Shown here in pieces: positions 1 through 10,545 of a stretch of 64,000 bases of DNA (position 1 is its first letter; each line of letters opens with the position of its first letter). This DNA is from AP-15 sp050729795. Lineage in GTDB: Bacteria > Pseudomonadota > Alphaproteobacteria > ATCC43930 > CGMCC-115725. The DNA is taken from assembly GCA_050729795.1 (NCBI GenBank), contig JBOHME010000003.1, positions 1-64,000 of the forward strand, read 5' to 3'. The notes under the pieces are model-generated. The model had not been told where the DNA came from, did no database searches, and saw nothing but the letters and a program-made list of their open reading frames with translations. The translations under genes and the position numbers were made by a program.

Positions 1-113
1 AAAAACGCCAGCACTCCAGCCATGACCAGAAAGATGACGATGAATACATAGGCGAGCGGGGTGGCGAAATAGCTGACAAGCTCGCGCCGGAAGATGGTCA
101 GGACGTTGCGCAT
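1..113 (-). CDS. ABC-2 type transporter permease, N-terminal fragment
   Basis: Only the first 37 residues lie in the window; the gene runs off the left edge. The start ATG is at 113, six bases after the stop of the upstream ATPase gene, so the two form an operon. The visible protein begins MRNVLTIFRRELVSYF and enters a hydrophobic segment, the usual beginning of ABC-2 permeases of the GldF type: a short cytoplasmic amphipathic stretch and then the first membrane helix. Inferred role: membrane channel of an exporter energised by the neighbouring ATPase. The substrate cannot be told. Confidence 0.7.
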   Translation of the reverse strand, partial: MRNVLTIFRRELVSYFATPLAYVFIVIFLVMAGVLAF

Positions 114-119
114 CGCCGG

Positions 120-1115
120 TCAGGCCGCGCTGCCGAGCACCGCGCCCGGCGCTGCCGTCGTGCCAAATGGGGCCGTCGTGCCAAGCGGTGCCGTCGTAAT
201 CGTGCGAAACACGTCGTCGAGCCGGCCGCGCTCGACCCGCAGCATGGTCAATGGCCAGCGATGCGCACGGGCGAGATCGGCGACATCGGCGATGACCTCC
301 TCGCCGTCGCGCGGCACCACGAGGAGTGCCGGTCCCTCGCTGTCCTCGATCGTCTCGACCGCAGCGACTGCCGGCAGGCCCAGCAATGCGGCCCGGATCG
401 CCGCGGCGTCACCACCGCCGGTGACGAGCCGCACCGCGTTGTGATGGCGCGAGCGGCGCGCGAGGTCGGCCGGGGTCGCATCAGCGAGGACACGGCCATG
501 GGCAATAATGATCGCCCGGCTGCACACCGCCTCGACCTCCTCGAGCAGGTGGGTCGAGATGACGATCGCCTTTTCCGGGCGCATCGCCGTGATGATCCGC
601 CGCATCTCATATTTCTGGTTGGGATCGAGCCCGTCGGTCGGCTCGTCGAGGATCAGCACCGGCGGGTCGTGCAGCAGCGCCTGGGCCACCCCGACGCGGC
701 GGCGATAGCCCTTCGACAAGGTCTCGATCGGCTGATGCAGCACCTCGGCAATGTGGATCATCTCGACCACCCGGCCGATGCGCAGCTGGGCTTGGCGTCC
801 GGAGAACCCGCGGATATGCGCGATAAAGCCGAGAAACTCGGCAGCGGTCATATCGGGATAGGCCGGGGCACCCTCGGGCAGGTAGCCGATGCAGCGTTTT
901 GCCGCAACCGGCTCGCGGCCGATATCGTGACCGCAGACGATCGCGGTTCCGGCGGTGGGTGCCACAAAGCCGGTGATCATCTTCATCGTCGTCGATTTGC
1001 CGGCGCCGTTCGGGCCTAGAAAGCCCAGCACTTCGCCCCGCGGCACCGCAAAGGTCACGTCATCGACCGCCACCAGCGTGCCGAAATGCTTGACCAGATG
1101 ACGGATTTCCAACAT
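120..1115 (-). CDS. ABC transporter ATP-binding protein (GldA/CcmA-like exporter family)
   Basis: This is a 331-residue cytoplasmic ATPase that should power the permease encoded immediately downstream. The Walker A motif GPNGAGKST lies near residue 35, the signature is LSKGYRRRVGVAQAL, and Walker B is PVLILDEPTDGLDP, followed by the switch ISTHLLEEVE. The start at 1115 was chosen because MLEIRHLVKHFG is the canonical beginning; the open frame extends 89 residues further upstream without family resemblance. After the ATPase domain there is a C-terminal extension as in GldA-type proteins, ending in a low-complexity repeat, TTAPLG-TTAPFG-TTAAPG. The family assignment is firm; the exported substrate is unknown. 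Confidence 0.9.
   Translation of the reverse strand: MLEIRHLVKHFGTLVAVDDVTFAVPRGEVLGFLGPNGAGKSTTMKMITGFVAPTAGTAIVCGHDIGREPVAAKRCIGYLPEGAPAYPDMTAAEFLGFIAHIRGFSGRQAQLRIGRVVEMIHIAEVLHQPIETLSKGYRRRVGVAQALLHDPPVLILDEPTDGLDPNQKYEMRRIITAMRPEKAIVISTHLLEEVEAVCSRAIIIAHGRVLADATPADLARRSRHHNAVRLVTGGGDAAAIRAALLGLPAVAAVETIEDSEGPALLVVPRDGEEVIADVADLARAHRWPLTMLRVERGRLDDVFRTITTAPLGTTAPFGTTAAPGAVLGSAA
152..206 (-). repeat. 18-bp imperfect tandem repeat, three copies, at the 3' end of the ABC ATPase gene
   Basis: Read on the minus strand, three successive units begin acgacggc and encode TTAPLG, TTAPFG and TTAAPG at the C-terminus of the ATPase. The copies have diverged slightly. It is one of several short in-frame tandem repeats found at gene 3' ends in this window. 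Confidence 0.7.
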
Positions 1116-1653
1116 CTGCCGGCCCCTAGTGGTGCAATGGCAACGGATGGTTCCCGTCCGTTGGCTGAATTGCATCACCAACGCTTTGATCTTGTGGTCT
1201 GATTCACGAAGCGCTTGGGAACCAAGCGTTTCGATCGGACCACCAGCATGAGGGCGCCGTTGTGCCACTCCGCACCGACCGCGGCAGCGCGACGCAAACG
1301 CGCACCACGCTGCCGGCTTGCGGTGAACCCGCACGGCGGCGATCGAGCTGGCCCTCGGGCCCCTTCCCCTGCGGGCTGTCAATGATCCGCCGAGTGCGGC
1401 TTTTTTCGGGTATGGCGATGCTGCCGAGTTGGCCGCGCCTCCCGCGACCCACGCAGCCGGGCTGATCTTGTTGGCGGTGACGGAGCGCCTCCAGGCTTGC
1501 CGAGAACCACTTGATGTGACGATTTGTCTCGTTTACCATCGATCTCGCTCAATCGGCGGTTAATAACGCGCGGTTCGCGGTTCGGCATCACGGTTGCCCT
1601 CGGACCTGGGCTGCCCTCGGACCCGGCACCTTACCGCCCAACAGGGAGGAACG
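1116..1653. other. Intergenic region, no supported gene; one small hairpin
   Basis: The 538 bases between the ABC operon and the ABM gene contain only open frames without recognisable family or convincing start. There is a perfect 7-bp hairpin, cgcttgg-gaa-ccaagcg, at 1212-1228. A ribosome binding site (agggagga) for the next gene sits at 1643-1650. A decayed gene or promoter region is possible, but nothing more can be supported. Confidence 0.4.
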
Positions 1654-2028
1654 ATGGTGTTGCGATATTTATGGCTGGCGCTGCTCGCCCTCGCCCCCGG
1701 GTTGTTTACCGGGCCGGCCTTGGCCCAGGCGAGCCAGCAGCAGCAATATGTCGTGGTGTATGTCGAGTTTCTGCCGGCCGCGGCGCATCAGGGCGGCAAC
1801 AAGCTGAACCAGCTAGCGCTGCTGGCGCACAGCTCGGCCGGGCTCGTCAGCTTCAACGTGAACCAGCAACTCCAGCGGCCAAATTTCTACTCGCTCGTCG
1901 AAATCTGGAAAGACGCTACCGCATACCAGAATTTCAGCAGCTCGGCCGACACCCAGACGCTGTTGAACGCGATCCAGCCCTTGCTGGAAGCGCCGTTCGA
2001 CTACCGCCCCGGCAATCTCGTCGAATAG
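1654..2028 (+). CDS. Exported antibiotic biosynthesis monooxygenase (ABM)-like protein
   Basis: The protein has 124 residues. A hydrophobic signal peptide of about 25 residues ends in the cleavage-type sequence GPALAQA, so the product should be periplasmic. The mature part resembles the ABM/quinol monooxygenase dimeric alpha-beta barrel family: a first strand YVVVYVEFLP, a helix containing LNQLALLAHSSAGLVSF, a central strand FYSLVEIWKD and a C-terminal helix. The start at 1654 follows agggagga by three bases. The next gene encodes a similar exported protein, so the pair probably arose by duplication and is co-transcribed. Enzymatic activity is inference; many ABM-fold proteins have no known substrate. 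Confidence 0.75.
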   Translation: MVLRYLWLALLALAPGLFTGPALAQASQQQQYVVVYVEFLPAAAHQGGNKLNQLALLAHSSAGLVSFNVNQQLQRPNFYSLVEIWKDATAYQNFSSSADTQTLLNAIQPLLEAPFDYRPGNLVE

Positions 2029-2074
2029 ACAAGGACCGAGCGTGCAACAGATATTCGATCGAGGGAGGAACGTG

Positions 2075-2458
2075 ATGCGCAGATTTTCTTGGACATTACC
2101 GCTGCTGATGCTCGGATTGCTCGCCGCAGCACCCGCCTATGCCGGCAATTCCAGTGACGTCGTCGTCGTCACCCACATCGACATGATCCCGGATTCGGCC
2201 GGTCAAGCGCCACCGGCGGCGTTGGCGCTGCTCGAGCAGTTCGTCCTCGACAGCCGCAAGGATCCAGGTGTCGAATATTTCACGCTGATCACCTGGGCGG
2301 GAACGACCAATCATTTCCAGTTGCTGGAGGTGTTCCGCAACATGCGGGCCTTTGACGCGCATGTCAGCGCGGCCCACACGGTCGCCTTCCGCAACGGGCT
2401 GCAGCCCTATATCGGGGCCCCCTATGATGAGCGGCTCTACCAGCCGGCAAGCTGGTAG
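2075..2458 (+). CDS. Exported ABM-like protein, second copy
   Basis: This 127-residue protein has a signal peptide ending APAYAG and an ABM-like fold: strand VVVVTHIDMIP, helix LALLEQFVLDSRKDPGV, strand FTLITWAGTTNHFQLLEVF and a C-terminal part ending GAPYDERLY, which parallels the GAPFDYR near the end of the preceding protein. The ATG at 2075 was chosen because gggagga lies just upstream at 2063-2069; in-frame GTG codons at 2042 and 2072 are alternatives. It lies 46 bases after the preceding gene. Function is unknown beyond the fold. A heterodimer with its neighbour is a reasonable inference. Confidence 0.75.
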   Translation: MRRFSWTLPLLMLGLLAAAPAYAGNSSDVVVVTHIDMIPDSAGQAPPAALALLEQFVLDSRKDPGVEYFTLITWAGTTNHFQLLEVFRNMRAFDAHVSAAHTVAFRNGLQPYIGAPYDERLYQPASW

Positions 2459-2547
2459 CCGATCCCGCCCCGCGCGGTCCTGCGGTCGGGCCGGGGCGCC
2501 GCCACGCGCCGGACCAAGGGGCCAATCGCTTGCGCGCCGATCCGGCC

Positions 2548-3045
2548 TCAGCCTTTCGCCAGCATCCCGTCGATTTCGCCGGTGATGCGCCGATCGTCCG
2601 GCGCCACCTGAGCCGGCCAAGCGCCGGCCAGTGCGCCATCGGGCGCCACCAGGTATTTGTGGAAATTCCAGCGCGGGGTGCCGGCCTCGCCCAAACTCTC
2701 GGCGATCCAGCGGTAGAACGGATGCGCCCGGGCACCGATCACCCGGCATTTCTGCGTCATCGGGAAATCCACCGCGTAGTTGGTTTCGCAGAAATTTTTG
2801 ATCTCGACTTCCGAACCCGGCTCCTGCTGGCCGAAATCGTTGGACGGCACGCCCAATACCACCAGCCCGCGGTCGCGATAGCGTTGCCACAAGGCTTCGA
2901 GCCCGCGGTATTGCGGCGTATATCCGCAATAGGACGCGGTGTTGACGACCAGCACCGGCCGGCCGCGCCAGGCATCGAGCGCCAAGGGACCGCCATCGAT
3001 CGACACAAACGCAAAGCTGTGGGCATTCTCAGCAGCGGCGGTCAT
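2548..3045 (-). CDS. Glutathione peroxidase family protein (Cys type)
   Basis: This is a 165-residue thiol peroxidase that reduces hydrogen peroxide and lipid hydroperoxides using thioredoxin or glutathione. The active site is clear: Cys40 within NTASYCGYTPQY, Gln73 in DFGQQEPGS and Trp126-Asn127 in WNFHKYLV, so the catalytic tetrad of the family is present with cysteine in place of selenocysteine. The ATG at 3045 is preceded by a purine-rich ggaggg and gives the usual family length. The open frame continues upstream without homology. The gene stands alone, convergent with the second ABM gene. Confidence 0.93.
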   Translation of the reverse strand: MTAAAENAHSFAFVSIDGGPLALDAWRGRPVLVVNTASYCGYTPQYRGLEALWQRYRDRGLVVLGVPSNDFGQQEPGSEVEIKNFCETNYAVDFPMTQKCRVIGARAHPFYRWIAESLGEAGTPRWNFHKYLVAPDGALAGAWPAQVAPDDRRITGEIDGMLAKG

Positions 3046-3228
3046 CAGGCCCTCCGGCGGCGTTATCATGCGGTGCGGCGGCGAGCATAGCGCAGACCGG
3101 TCCGGCGCGACACTTACCGCCTGCCGCGTCGGCCCCGCCTGCGCACGGGGCCTGCCCGTGCCATCGTGCGTTGCGCACGGCGCGACCTTGCCGCACATTC
3201 CCCGGCTCCGCAACCAGGGCAGCCGCCG

Positions 3229-3861
3229 ATGCTCTTGGTGTTGCTGGTCAAAGGGATCGTGGTCGGGATCGTGATCGCGGTTCCGGTGGGCCCGGTCGGC
3301 GTCTTATGCCTGCGCCGGACCATCTTTGCCGGCCGGCTGTCGGGGCTGGTCTCCGGGCTCGGCGCCGCCACCGCCGATGCGCTGTTCGGCGCGATCGCGG
3401 CCTTTGGGCTGACCTTCGTGTCGAGTTGGCTCTTCGGTTATGAAAACGCGCTGCGCGCCGGCGGCGGCGCCTATCTGATCTATTCCGGCGGATCGGCTCT
3501 GTGGTCGCGGACGCCGGATCGGCTGACCGATACGCCGGATGCGGAAACTCTGCTCCGCGATTTCGCCTCCGCTTTTGCCCTGACCATCACCAACCCGGTG
3601 ACGATCGTGGTCTTTCTGGCGATATTTGCAGCGCTCGGTCTCGGCGGCACGCGGGCGACGCTGCCACGCGCCTGCTTTATGGTGCTCGGGGTCTGGCTCG
3701 GATCGCTGTTGTGGTGGTTTGGGCTGAGCGCGGGGGTCGGCTTTTTTCGCCGGTCGATCGAGCCGCGCCATCTCGCCTGGATCGGCCGTGGTTCGGGCCT
3801 CGTGCTATTGCTCAGCGGGGCAGCCCTCGTCGCCTCGGTCGTGCTAAAGCATCTGGGCTGA
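3229..3861 (+). CDS. LysE/RhtB family amino-acid exporter
   Basis: The protein has 210 residues and is an inner-membrane exporter of the LysE superfamily. The first helix holds the family motif IAVPVGPVGVLCLRRT, and further hydrophobic segments are visible at about 38-60, 68-85, 115-140, 150-172 and 185-205. The motif FALTITNPVTIVVFLAIFA corresponds to the conserved NP site of helix 4. The ATG at 3229 gives the usual N-terminus; an upstream in-frame ATG at 3166 would add residues with no family character. The substrate is not predictable from sequence. Confidence 0.88.
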   Translation: MLLVLLVKGIVVGIVIAVPVGPVGVLCLRRTIFAGRLSGLVSGLGAATADALFGAIAAFGLTFVSSWLFGYENALRAGGGAYLIYSGGSALWSRTPDRLTDTPDAETLLRDFASAFALTITNPVTIVVFLAIFAALGLGGTRATLPRACFMVLGVWLGSLLWWFGLSAGVGFFRRSIEPRHLAWIGRGSGLVLLLSGAALVASVVLKHLG

Positions 3862-3881
3862 GCGCAACCTGGAGAGCCCCG

Positions 3882-4637
3882 ATGGTCTACCTGCCCCCGG
3901 CCTTTGCCGAGGCGCGCCCGGAAGTGCTGATCGCGCATCTCGAGCGTCACGAATTCGCCCTCCTCGTCAGCCATGGCTCGGCAGGGATGGTGGCGAGCCA
4001 CATCCCGCTTCTCGTCGAGCATCAGGGTGACACGCTGCATCTCTTGGGCCATCTTGCACGCGCCAACCCCCAGGTCGCGGATTTGACGCGTGGCGGCGAG
4101 GTGCTGACGATTTTTTCCGGCCCGCATGCCTATGTCTCGCCCGGCTGGTACAGGGCGGGTCCGGCGGTGCCGACCTGGAACTATGCGGACGTCCACGTCT
4201 ACGGTCTGCCCCGCCTCGTTGCGGATGAGGACTGGCTGCGCCGATTCCTGCACCGGCTCGCCGAGCGCCACGAGACCGGACGCGCCGCGCCGTGGCGCAT
4301 GGCGGACCAGCCGGCGGCCTATCTGAAGGGGATGATGAAGGGCATTGTGGGTTTCGACATCGCCGTCACCCGGATCGAAGGCAAGTACAAGCTGAGCCAA
4401 AACCGCCCGGCCGCCGATCCGCCCCGCATCATCGCCGCGCTCGAGGCCGAAGGCGATGCCGACGCTGCTGCGGTCGCCGGGTTGATGCGCGAGCGCCAGC
4501 CCGAAGGCGGCGCAATCCCAGCGGGCGGGGTCAGCCCAGCAAGCGCGGTCGGCCCAGCAAGCGCGGTCGGCCCAGCAAGCGCGGTCAGCCCGGCAGGAGG
4601 GATCAGCGACCCCGGAAATGCTTATAGAAATCGATGA
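3882..4637 (+). CDS. FMN-binding negative transcriptional regulator, PaiB-like
   Basis: This 251-residue protein begins MVYLPPAFAEARPEVL and contains the PaiB-family flavin-binding split-barrel features: ALLVSHGSAGMVASHIPLL, HLLGHLARANPQ and the strong signature YVSPGWYRAGPAVPTWNYADVHVYG. The later KLSQNRPAADPPRIIAALE is also typical of PaiB proteins. It begins 20 bases after the lysE-type gene, so co-transcription is likely. The C-terminal tail is unusual: four copies of an 18-bp repeat add (SAVGPA)n-like sequence after the family domain, and the 3' end overlaps the convergent lipoprotein gene by 35 bases. The family call is firm; DNA binding is not established for most members. Confidence 0.88.
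   Translation: MVYLPPAFAEARPEVLIAHLERHEFALLVSHGSAGMVASHIPLLVEHQGDTLHLLGHLARANPQVADLTRGGEVLTIFSGPHAYVSPGWYRAGPAVPTWNYADVHVYGLPRLVADEDWLRRFLHRLAERHETGRAAPWRMADQPAAYLKGMMKGIVGFDIAVTRIEGKYKLSQNRPAADPPRIIAALEAEGDADAAAVAGLMRERQPEGGAIPAGGVSPASAVGPASAVGPASAVSPAGGISDPGNAYRNR
4529..4600 (+). repeat. 18-bp tandem repeat, four copies, at the 3' end of the PaiB-like gene
   Basis: The units start at 4529, 4547, 4565 and 4583, with consensus ggtcggcccagcaagcgc; the first and last copies carry substitutions. The repeat is in frame and encodes the Ser-Ala-Val-Gly-Pro-Ala tail of the upstream protein. Confidence 0.9.
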
Positions 4638-5142
4638 CGTCGGGGCTCTGCTGGAAGCCGAGCAGGATGTCGAGATCGCTCCCCTGGTGCCCGGCGAGCG
4701 GGATCGTCTCTTCGATATGGTCGGTGACACCGGCGCGGATCTGATCGGGATCGAAGGTGATCCGGACGGCGAACGGGTTTTTGCTGAGGATCGTGCGGTC
4801 GGGACCGGTGACCGCAACAAAGTAGCCGAGATCGACCGTGTCGCCCTTGGCCGCCGGCCCACGCTGGCCGATCACGATCACGTCGAGACTGACCTGCACG
4901 GCGTTGCCGGTGTACTCGCAGGTGCGGTCGACCTCGCTCAGCAACCCGTAGAACGCGACGTTTGCCGGCAGCCGCTCAGGTGCCGGCCCGAACACCGCGG
5001 TATTGGCGAGCGGTCTCAGAATCACCGCGCTCGGGCACGGCACGGCCGGTTTTGCCGCGAACGGCGACGAAACCCAGCTGCAGCCAGAGAGGAGAACGAG
5101 AACGGATACTGTCGCCGCCTGTGCGGCCCGGACGCGGATCAC
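4603..5142 (-). CDS. Putative lipoprotein of unknown function
   Basis: The protein has 179 residues with a lipoprotein signal peptide: a short basic start, the hydrophobic stretch AATVSVLVLLSGC and lipidation Cys21 in the LSGC lipobox. The mature domain contains a beta-rich segment (AVQVSLDVIVIGQRG, DLGYFVAVTGPDRTIL) resembling conserved alphaproteobacterial lipoproteins without assigned function. The start is a GTG at 5142, which overlaps the stop of the upstream CDGSH gene in a GTGA arrangement, indicating translational coupling. The 3' end overlaps the convergent PaiB-like gene. No function is assigned. Confidence 0.75.
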   Translation of the reverse strand: MIRVRAAQAATVSVLVLLSGCSWVSSPFAAKPAVPCPSAVILRPLANTAVFGPAPERLPANVAFYGLLSEVDRTCEYTGNAVQVSLDVIVIGQRGPAAKGDTVDLGYFVAVTGPDRTILSKNPFAVRITFDPDQIRAGVTDHIEETIPLAGHQGSDLDILLGFQQSPDVIDFYKHFRGR

Positions 5143-5378
5143 AGCCCGCTATGAGTTCCGTCGCAGAACGGCTTGCCCCCGGTCTGCTTGCAGCCGCACA
5201 GCCAGACCTCTTCGGTTGCAGCGGCAGTGAACGGCACCGGCACGAGCCCGGTTCCCTGATGCGAGCCGTCGCAAAACGGCTGCGTGCCGCTGCGGCCGCA
5301 GGCACACCAGAAATATCTCTTGCCGGCTTCGACAGTAATGCCGTAGGGCTCTTTTTGCGCTGGGATCGGTTCGGCCAC
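5139..5378 (-). CDS. CDGSH-type iron-sulfur protein, two motifs
   Basis: This small protein (79 residues) carries two CDGSH-type 2Fe-2S sites, each coordinated by three Cys and one His: CACGRSGTQPFCDGSH and CGCKQTGGKPFCDGTH. Proteins with paired motifs of this kind are known small iron-sulfur proteins related to mitoNEET. I chose the GTG start at 5378, where gggggaag lies upstream and the protein begins VAEPIPAQKEPYGI; an upstream start at 5480 in the same frame would add an unrelated cysteine-containing stretch. The stop overlaps the GTG of the following lipoprotein gene. Roles in redox or iron-sulfur trafficking are known only in general for the family. Confidence 0.88.
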   Translation of the reverse strand: MAEPIPAQKEPYGITVEAGKRYFWCACGRSGTQPFCDGSHQGTGLVPVPFTAAATEEVWLCGCKQTGGKPFCDGTHSGL

Positions 5379-5507
5379 GGTTTCTTCCCCCACCCATGTC
5401 GTCGCCGGTTGCCGCGCCGTGCAGCAGCGCATCGACGGCAGCGGGACTGTATTAGAGCCGTGCTCGGCGCACAAGTCCACGCCGATGCCGGAACCGTGGA
5501 ACCGCCG

Positions 5508-6473
5508 ATGGCCGTTTATACCGATGTCGCCGACGATGAGCTAAGGGCCTTTGTGGCACTCTACGACATTGGCGAGGTGCTGTCGTGCAAGGGGATCGCC
5601 GAGGGGGTCGAGAACTCGAACTTCCTGGTGACGACCGAGCGCGGCAACTTCATCCTAACGCTTTACGAAAAGCGGGTGGCGCGCGCCGATCTGCCGTTCT
5701 TCATCATGCTGATGGACCATCTGGCGCATCGCGGCGTCGCCTGCCCGACCCCACTGCGCGGCCGCGATGGCGTGGCGCTGCGTGAGCTGTGCGGCCGCCC
5801 GGCAGCGATGGTGACATTTCTTGCGGGCATGTGGCCGCGGCGTATCCAGAGCTTTCATTGCGCCGGGCTCGGCCGGGCCTTGGCCGGGTTGCACAGCGCC
5901 GGCGCCGGCTTTCCCATGACCCGCCCAAACGATCTGTCGGTCACCGGCTGGCGGCCGCTGTTCGAGGCGTGCGCGGCGCGTGCCGGGGAGGTGCAGCCGG
6001 AGCTGGCGAAAGAGCTCGCCAGCGAGCTGGCGCGTCTGGAAGAGGCCTGGCCGCGCGACTTGCCGGCGGGTGTGATCCATGCCGATCTGTTTCCCGACAA
6101 CGTGTTCTTTCGCGACCACGAGGTATCCGGGCTGATCGACTTTTATTTCGCCTGCACCGATTTTCTTGCTTATGACGTGGCCGTGTGCCTCAACGCCTGG
6201 TGCTTCGAGGCCGATGGCAGCCTCAATGTGACCAAGGCCCGGCTGCTGCTCGACGGGTATCGCCGGACCCGGACAATGACGGCGGCCGAACTGGCGGCGT
6301 TGCCGCTCTTGGCCCGCGGCAGCGCGCTGCGGTTCTTGCTGACGCGGCTCTTCGACTGGCTCAACCAGCCGCCCGGGGCCTTGGTGCGACCCAAGGATCC
6401 GGTCGAGTTTCTGCGCCGGCTGCGCTTTCACCGCACCGTGACGAGCGCACGCGACTATGGTCTCGATGTCTGA
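5508..6473 (+). CDS. thrB: Homoserine kinase, type II (APH-fold)
   Basis: This 321-residue cytoplasmic enzyme phosphorylates L-homoserine with ATP in threonine biosynthesis. It belongs to the aminoglycoside-phosphotransferase-like type found in alphaproteobacteria rather than the GHMP type. Diagnostic features are the N-terminal MAVYTDVADDELRAF, the glycine-rich region GIAEGVENSNFLV, the catalytic loop VIHADLFPDNVFF and the metal-binding GLIDFYFACTD. The ATG at 5508 gives the usual family start. The 3' end overlaps the rnhA start by 17 bases, a common thrB-rnhA arrangement in alphaproteobacteria. The ispH gene often found upstream in this cluster is absent here. Confidence 0.93.
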   Translation: MAVYTDVADDELRAFVALYDIGEVLSCKGIAEGVENSNFLVTTERGNFILTLYEKRVARADLPFFIMLMDHLAHRGVACPTPLRGRDGVALRELCGRPAAMVTFLAGMWPRRIQSFHCAGLGRALAGLHSAGAGFPMTRPNDLSVTGWRPLFEACAARAGEVQPELAKELASELARLEEAWPRDLPAGVIHADLFPDNVFFRDHEVSGLIDFYFACTDFLAYDVAVCLNAWCFEADGSLNVTKARLLLDGYRRTRTMTAAELAALPLLARGSALRFLLTRLFDWLNQPPGALVRPKDPVEFLRRLRFHRTVTSARDYGLDV

Positions 6474-6984
6474 GCCGGATCGGACGCCAGCGCGGGTGGC
6501 GGCGGCCGAGGTCGAGATCTTCACCGACGGCGCCTGCAGCGGCAATCCCGGACCCGGCGGCTGGGCGGCGATCCTGCGCTATCGCCCGGCCCGGCGCGAC
6601 ACCTCGCGCGGGGACCCCGAATACGTCGAAAAAGAGCTCTCCGGGTTCGACCCGGCGACGACCAACAACCGCATGGAAATGACCGCGGCGATCGCGGCTC
6701 TGGAAACCCTGAAGCGGCCATGCCAGGTGCGGCTCTACAGCGACAGCCAGTATCTGCGCGACGGTATCACCCGGTGGATCCATGGCTGGAAAGCGCGGGG
6801 CTGGCGCACCGCGGATCGGAAGCCGGTCAAGAATATCGATTTGTGGCAGCGCCTCGATGCCGCCGCGGCCCGGCATGAGATCGAATGGGAGTGGGTGCGC
6901 GGCCATGCCGGCCACCCCGAGAACGAGCGCGCCGACGCCCTTGCCCGCGCCGCGATCACCACCGCCGCTGCGCGGACCGATTAA
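6457..6984 (+). CDS. rnhA: Ribonuclease HI
   Basis: This enzyme of about 175 residues cleaves the RNA strand of RNA-DNA hybrids, for example R-loops and primers. The four metal-binding carboxylates are visible: Asp24 (FTDGACSGNPGPGGW), Glu73 (NNRMEMTA), Asp95 (YSDSQYL) and Asp159 (NERADALA), with His149 in RGHAGHPEN. The loop after the first beta hairpin (about residues 42-68) is longer than in the E. coli enzyme. Starts at 6457 and 6466 are both possible; both overlap the end of thrB, indicating coupled translation. Confidence 0.93.
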   Translation: MVSMSEPDRTPARVAAAEVEIFTDGACSGNPGPGGWAAILRYRPARRDTSRGDPEYVEKELSGFDPATTNNRMEMTAAIAALETLKRPCQVRLYSDSQYLRDGITRWIHGWKARGWRTADRKPVKNIDLWQRLDAAAARHEIEWEWVRGHAGHPENERADALARAAITTAAARTD

Positions 6985-7005
6985 GGCCGGGCCGAAACCA
7001 ACCGG

Positions 7006-10431
<3,426 letters not shown>

Positions 10432-10437
<6 letters not shown>

Positions 10438-10536
10438 TGCGAGGTGCCGGTGGGCGCCGAAGCAATCTCGGCGGAGCGAAGCGCTGTCGGCGCGAGATTG
10501 CCTCCCCGCGAGTCGAGCCCGCAGATCGCAATGACA
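10432..10536. repeat. Dispersed palindromic repeat between imuB and dnaE2
   Basis: The element is bounded by perfect 11-bp inverted ends, tgtcattgcga at 10432-10442 and tcgcaatgaca at 10526-10536, with internal inverted motifs gcaatctcg and cgagattgc. It fills almost the entire 108-base gap between the imuB stop and dnaE2. On the minus strand its terminal gcaatgac supplies the ATG of dnaE2 at 10437. Confidence 0.88.
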
Positions 10537-10545
10537 GAGTGAGCT

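Noticed and set aside
1204..1539. Minus-strand frame of 111 codons in the intergenic gap
   Set aside because: No recognisable domain, no ribosome binding site and biased Arg/Ser/Gly composition; treated as non-coding.
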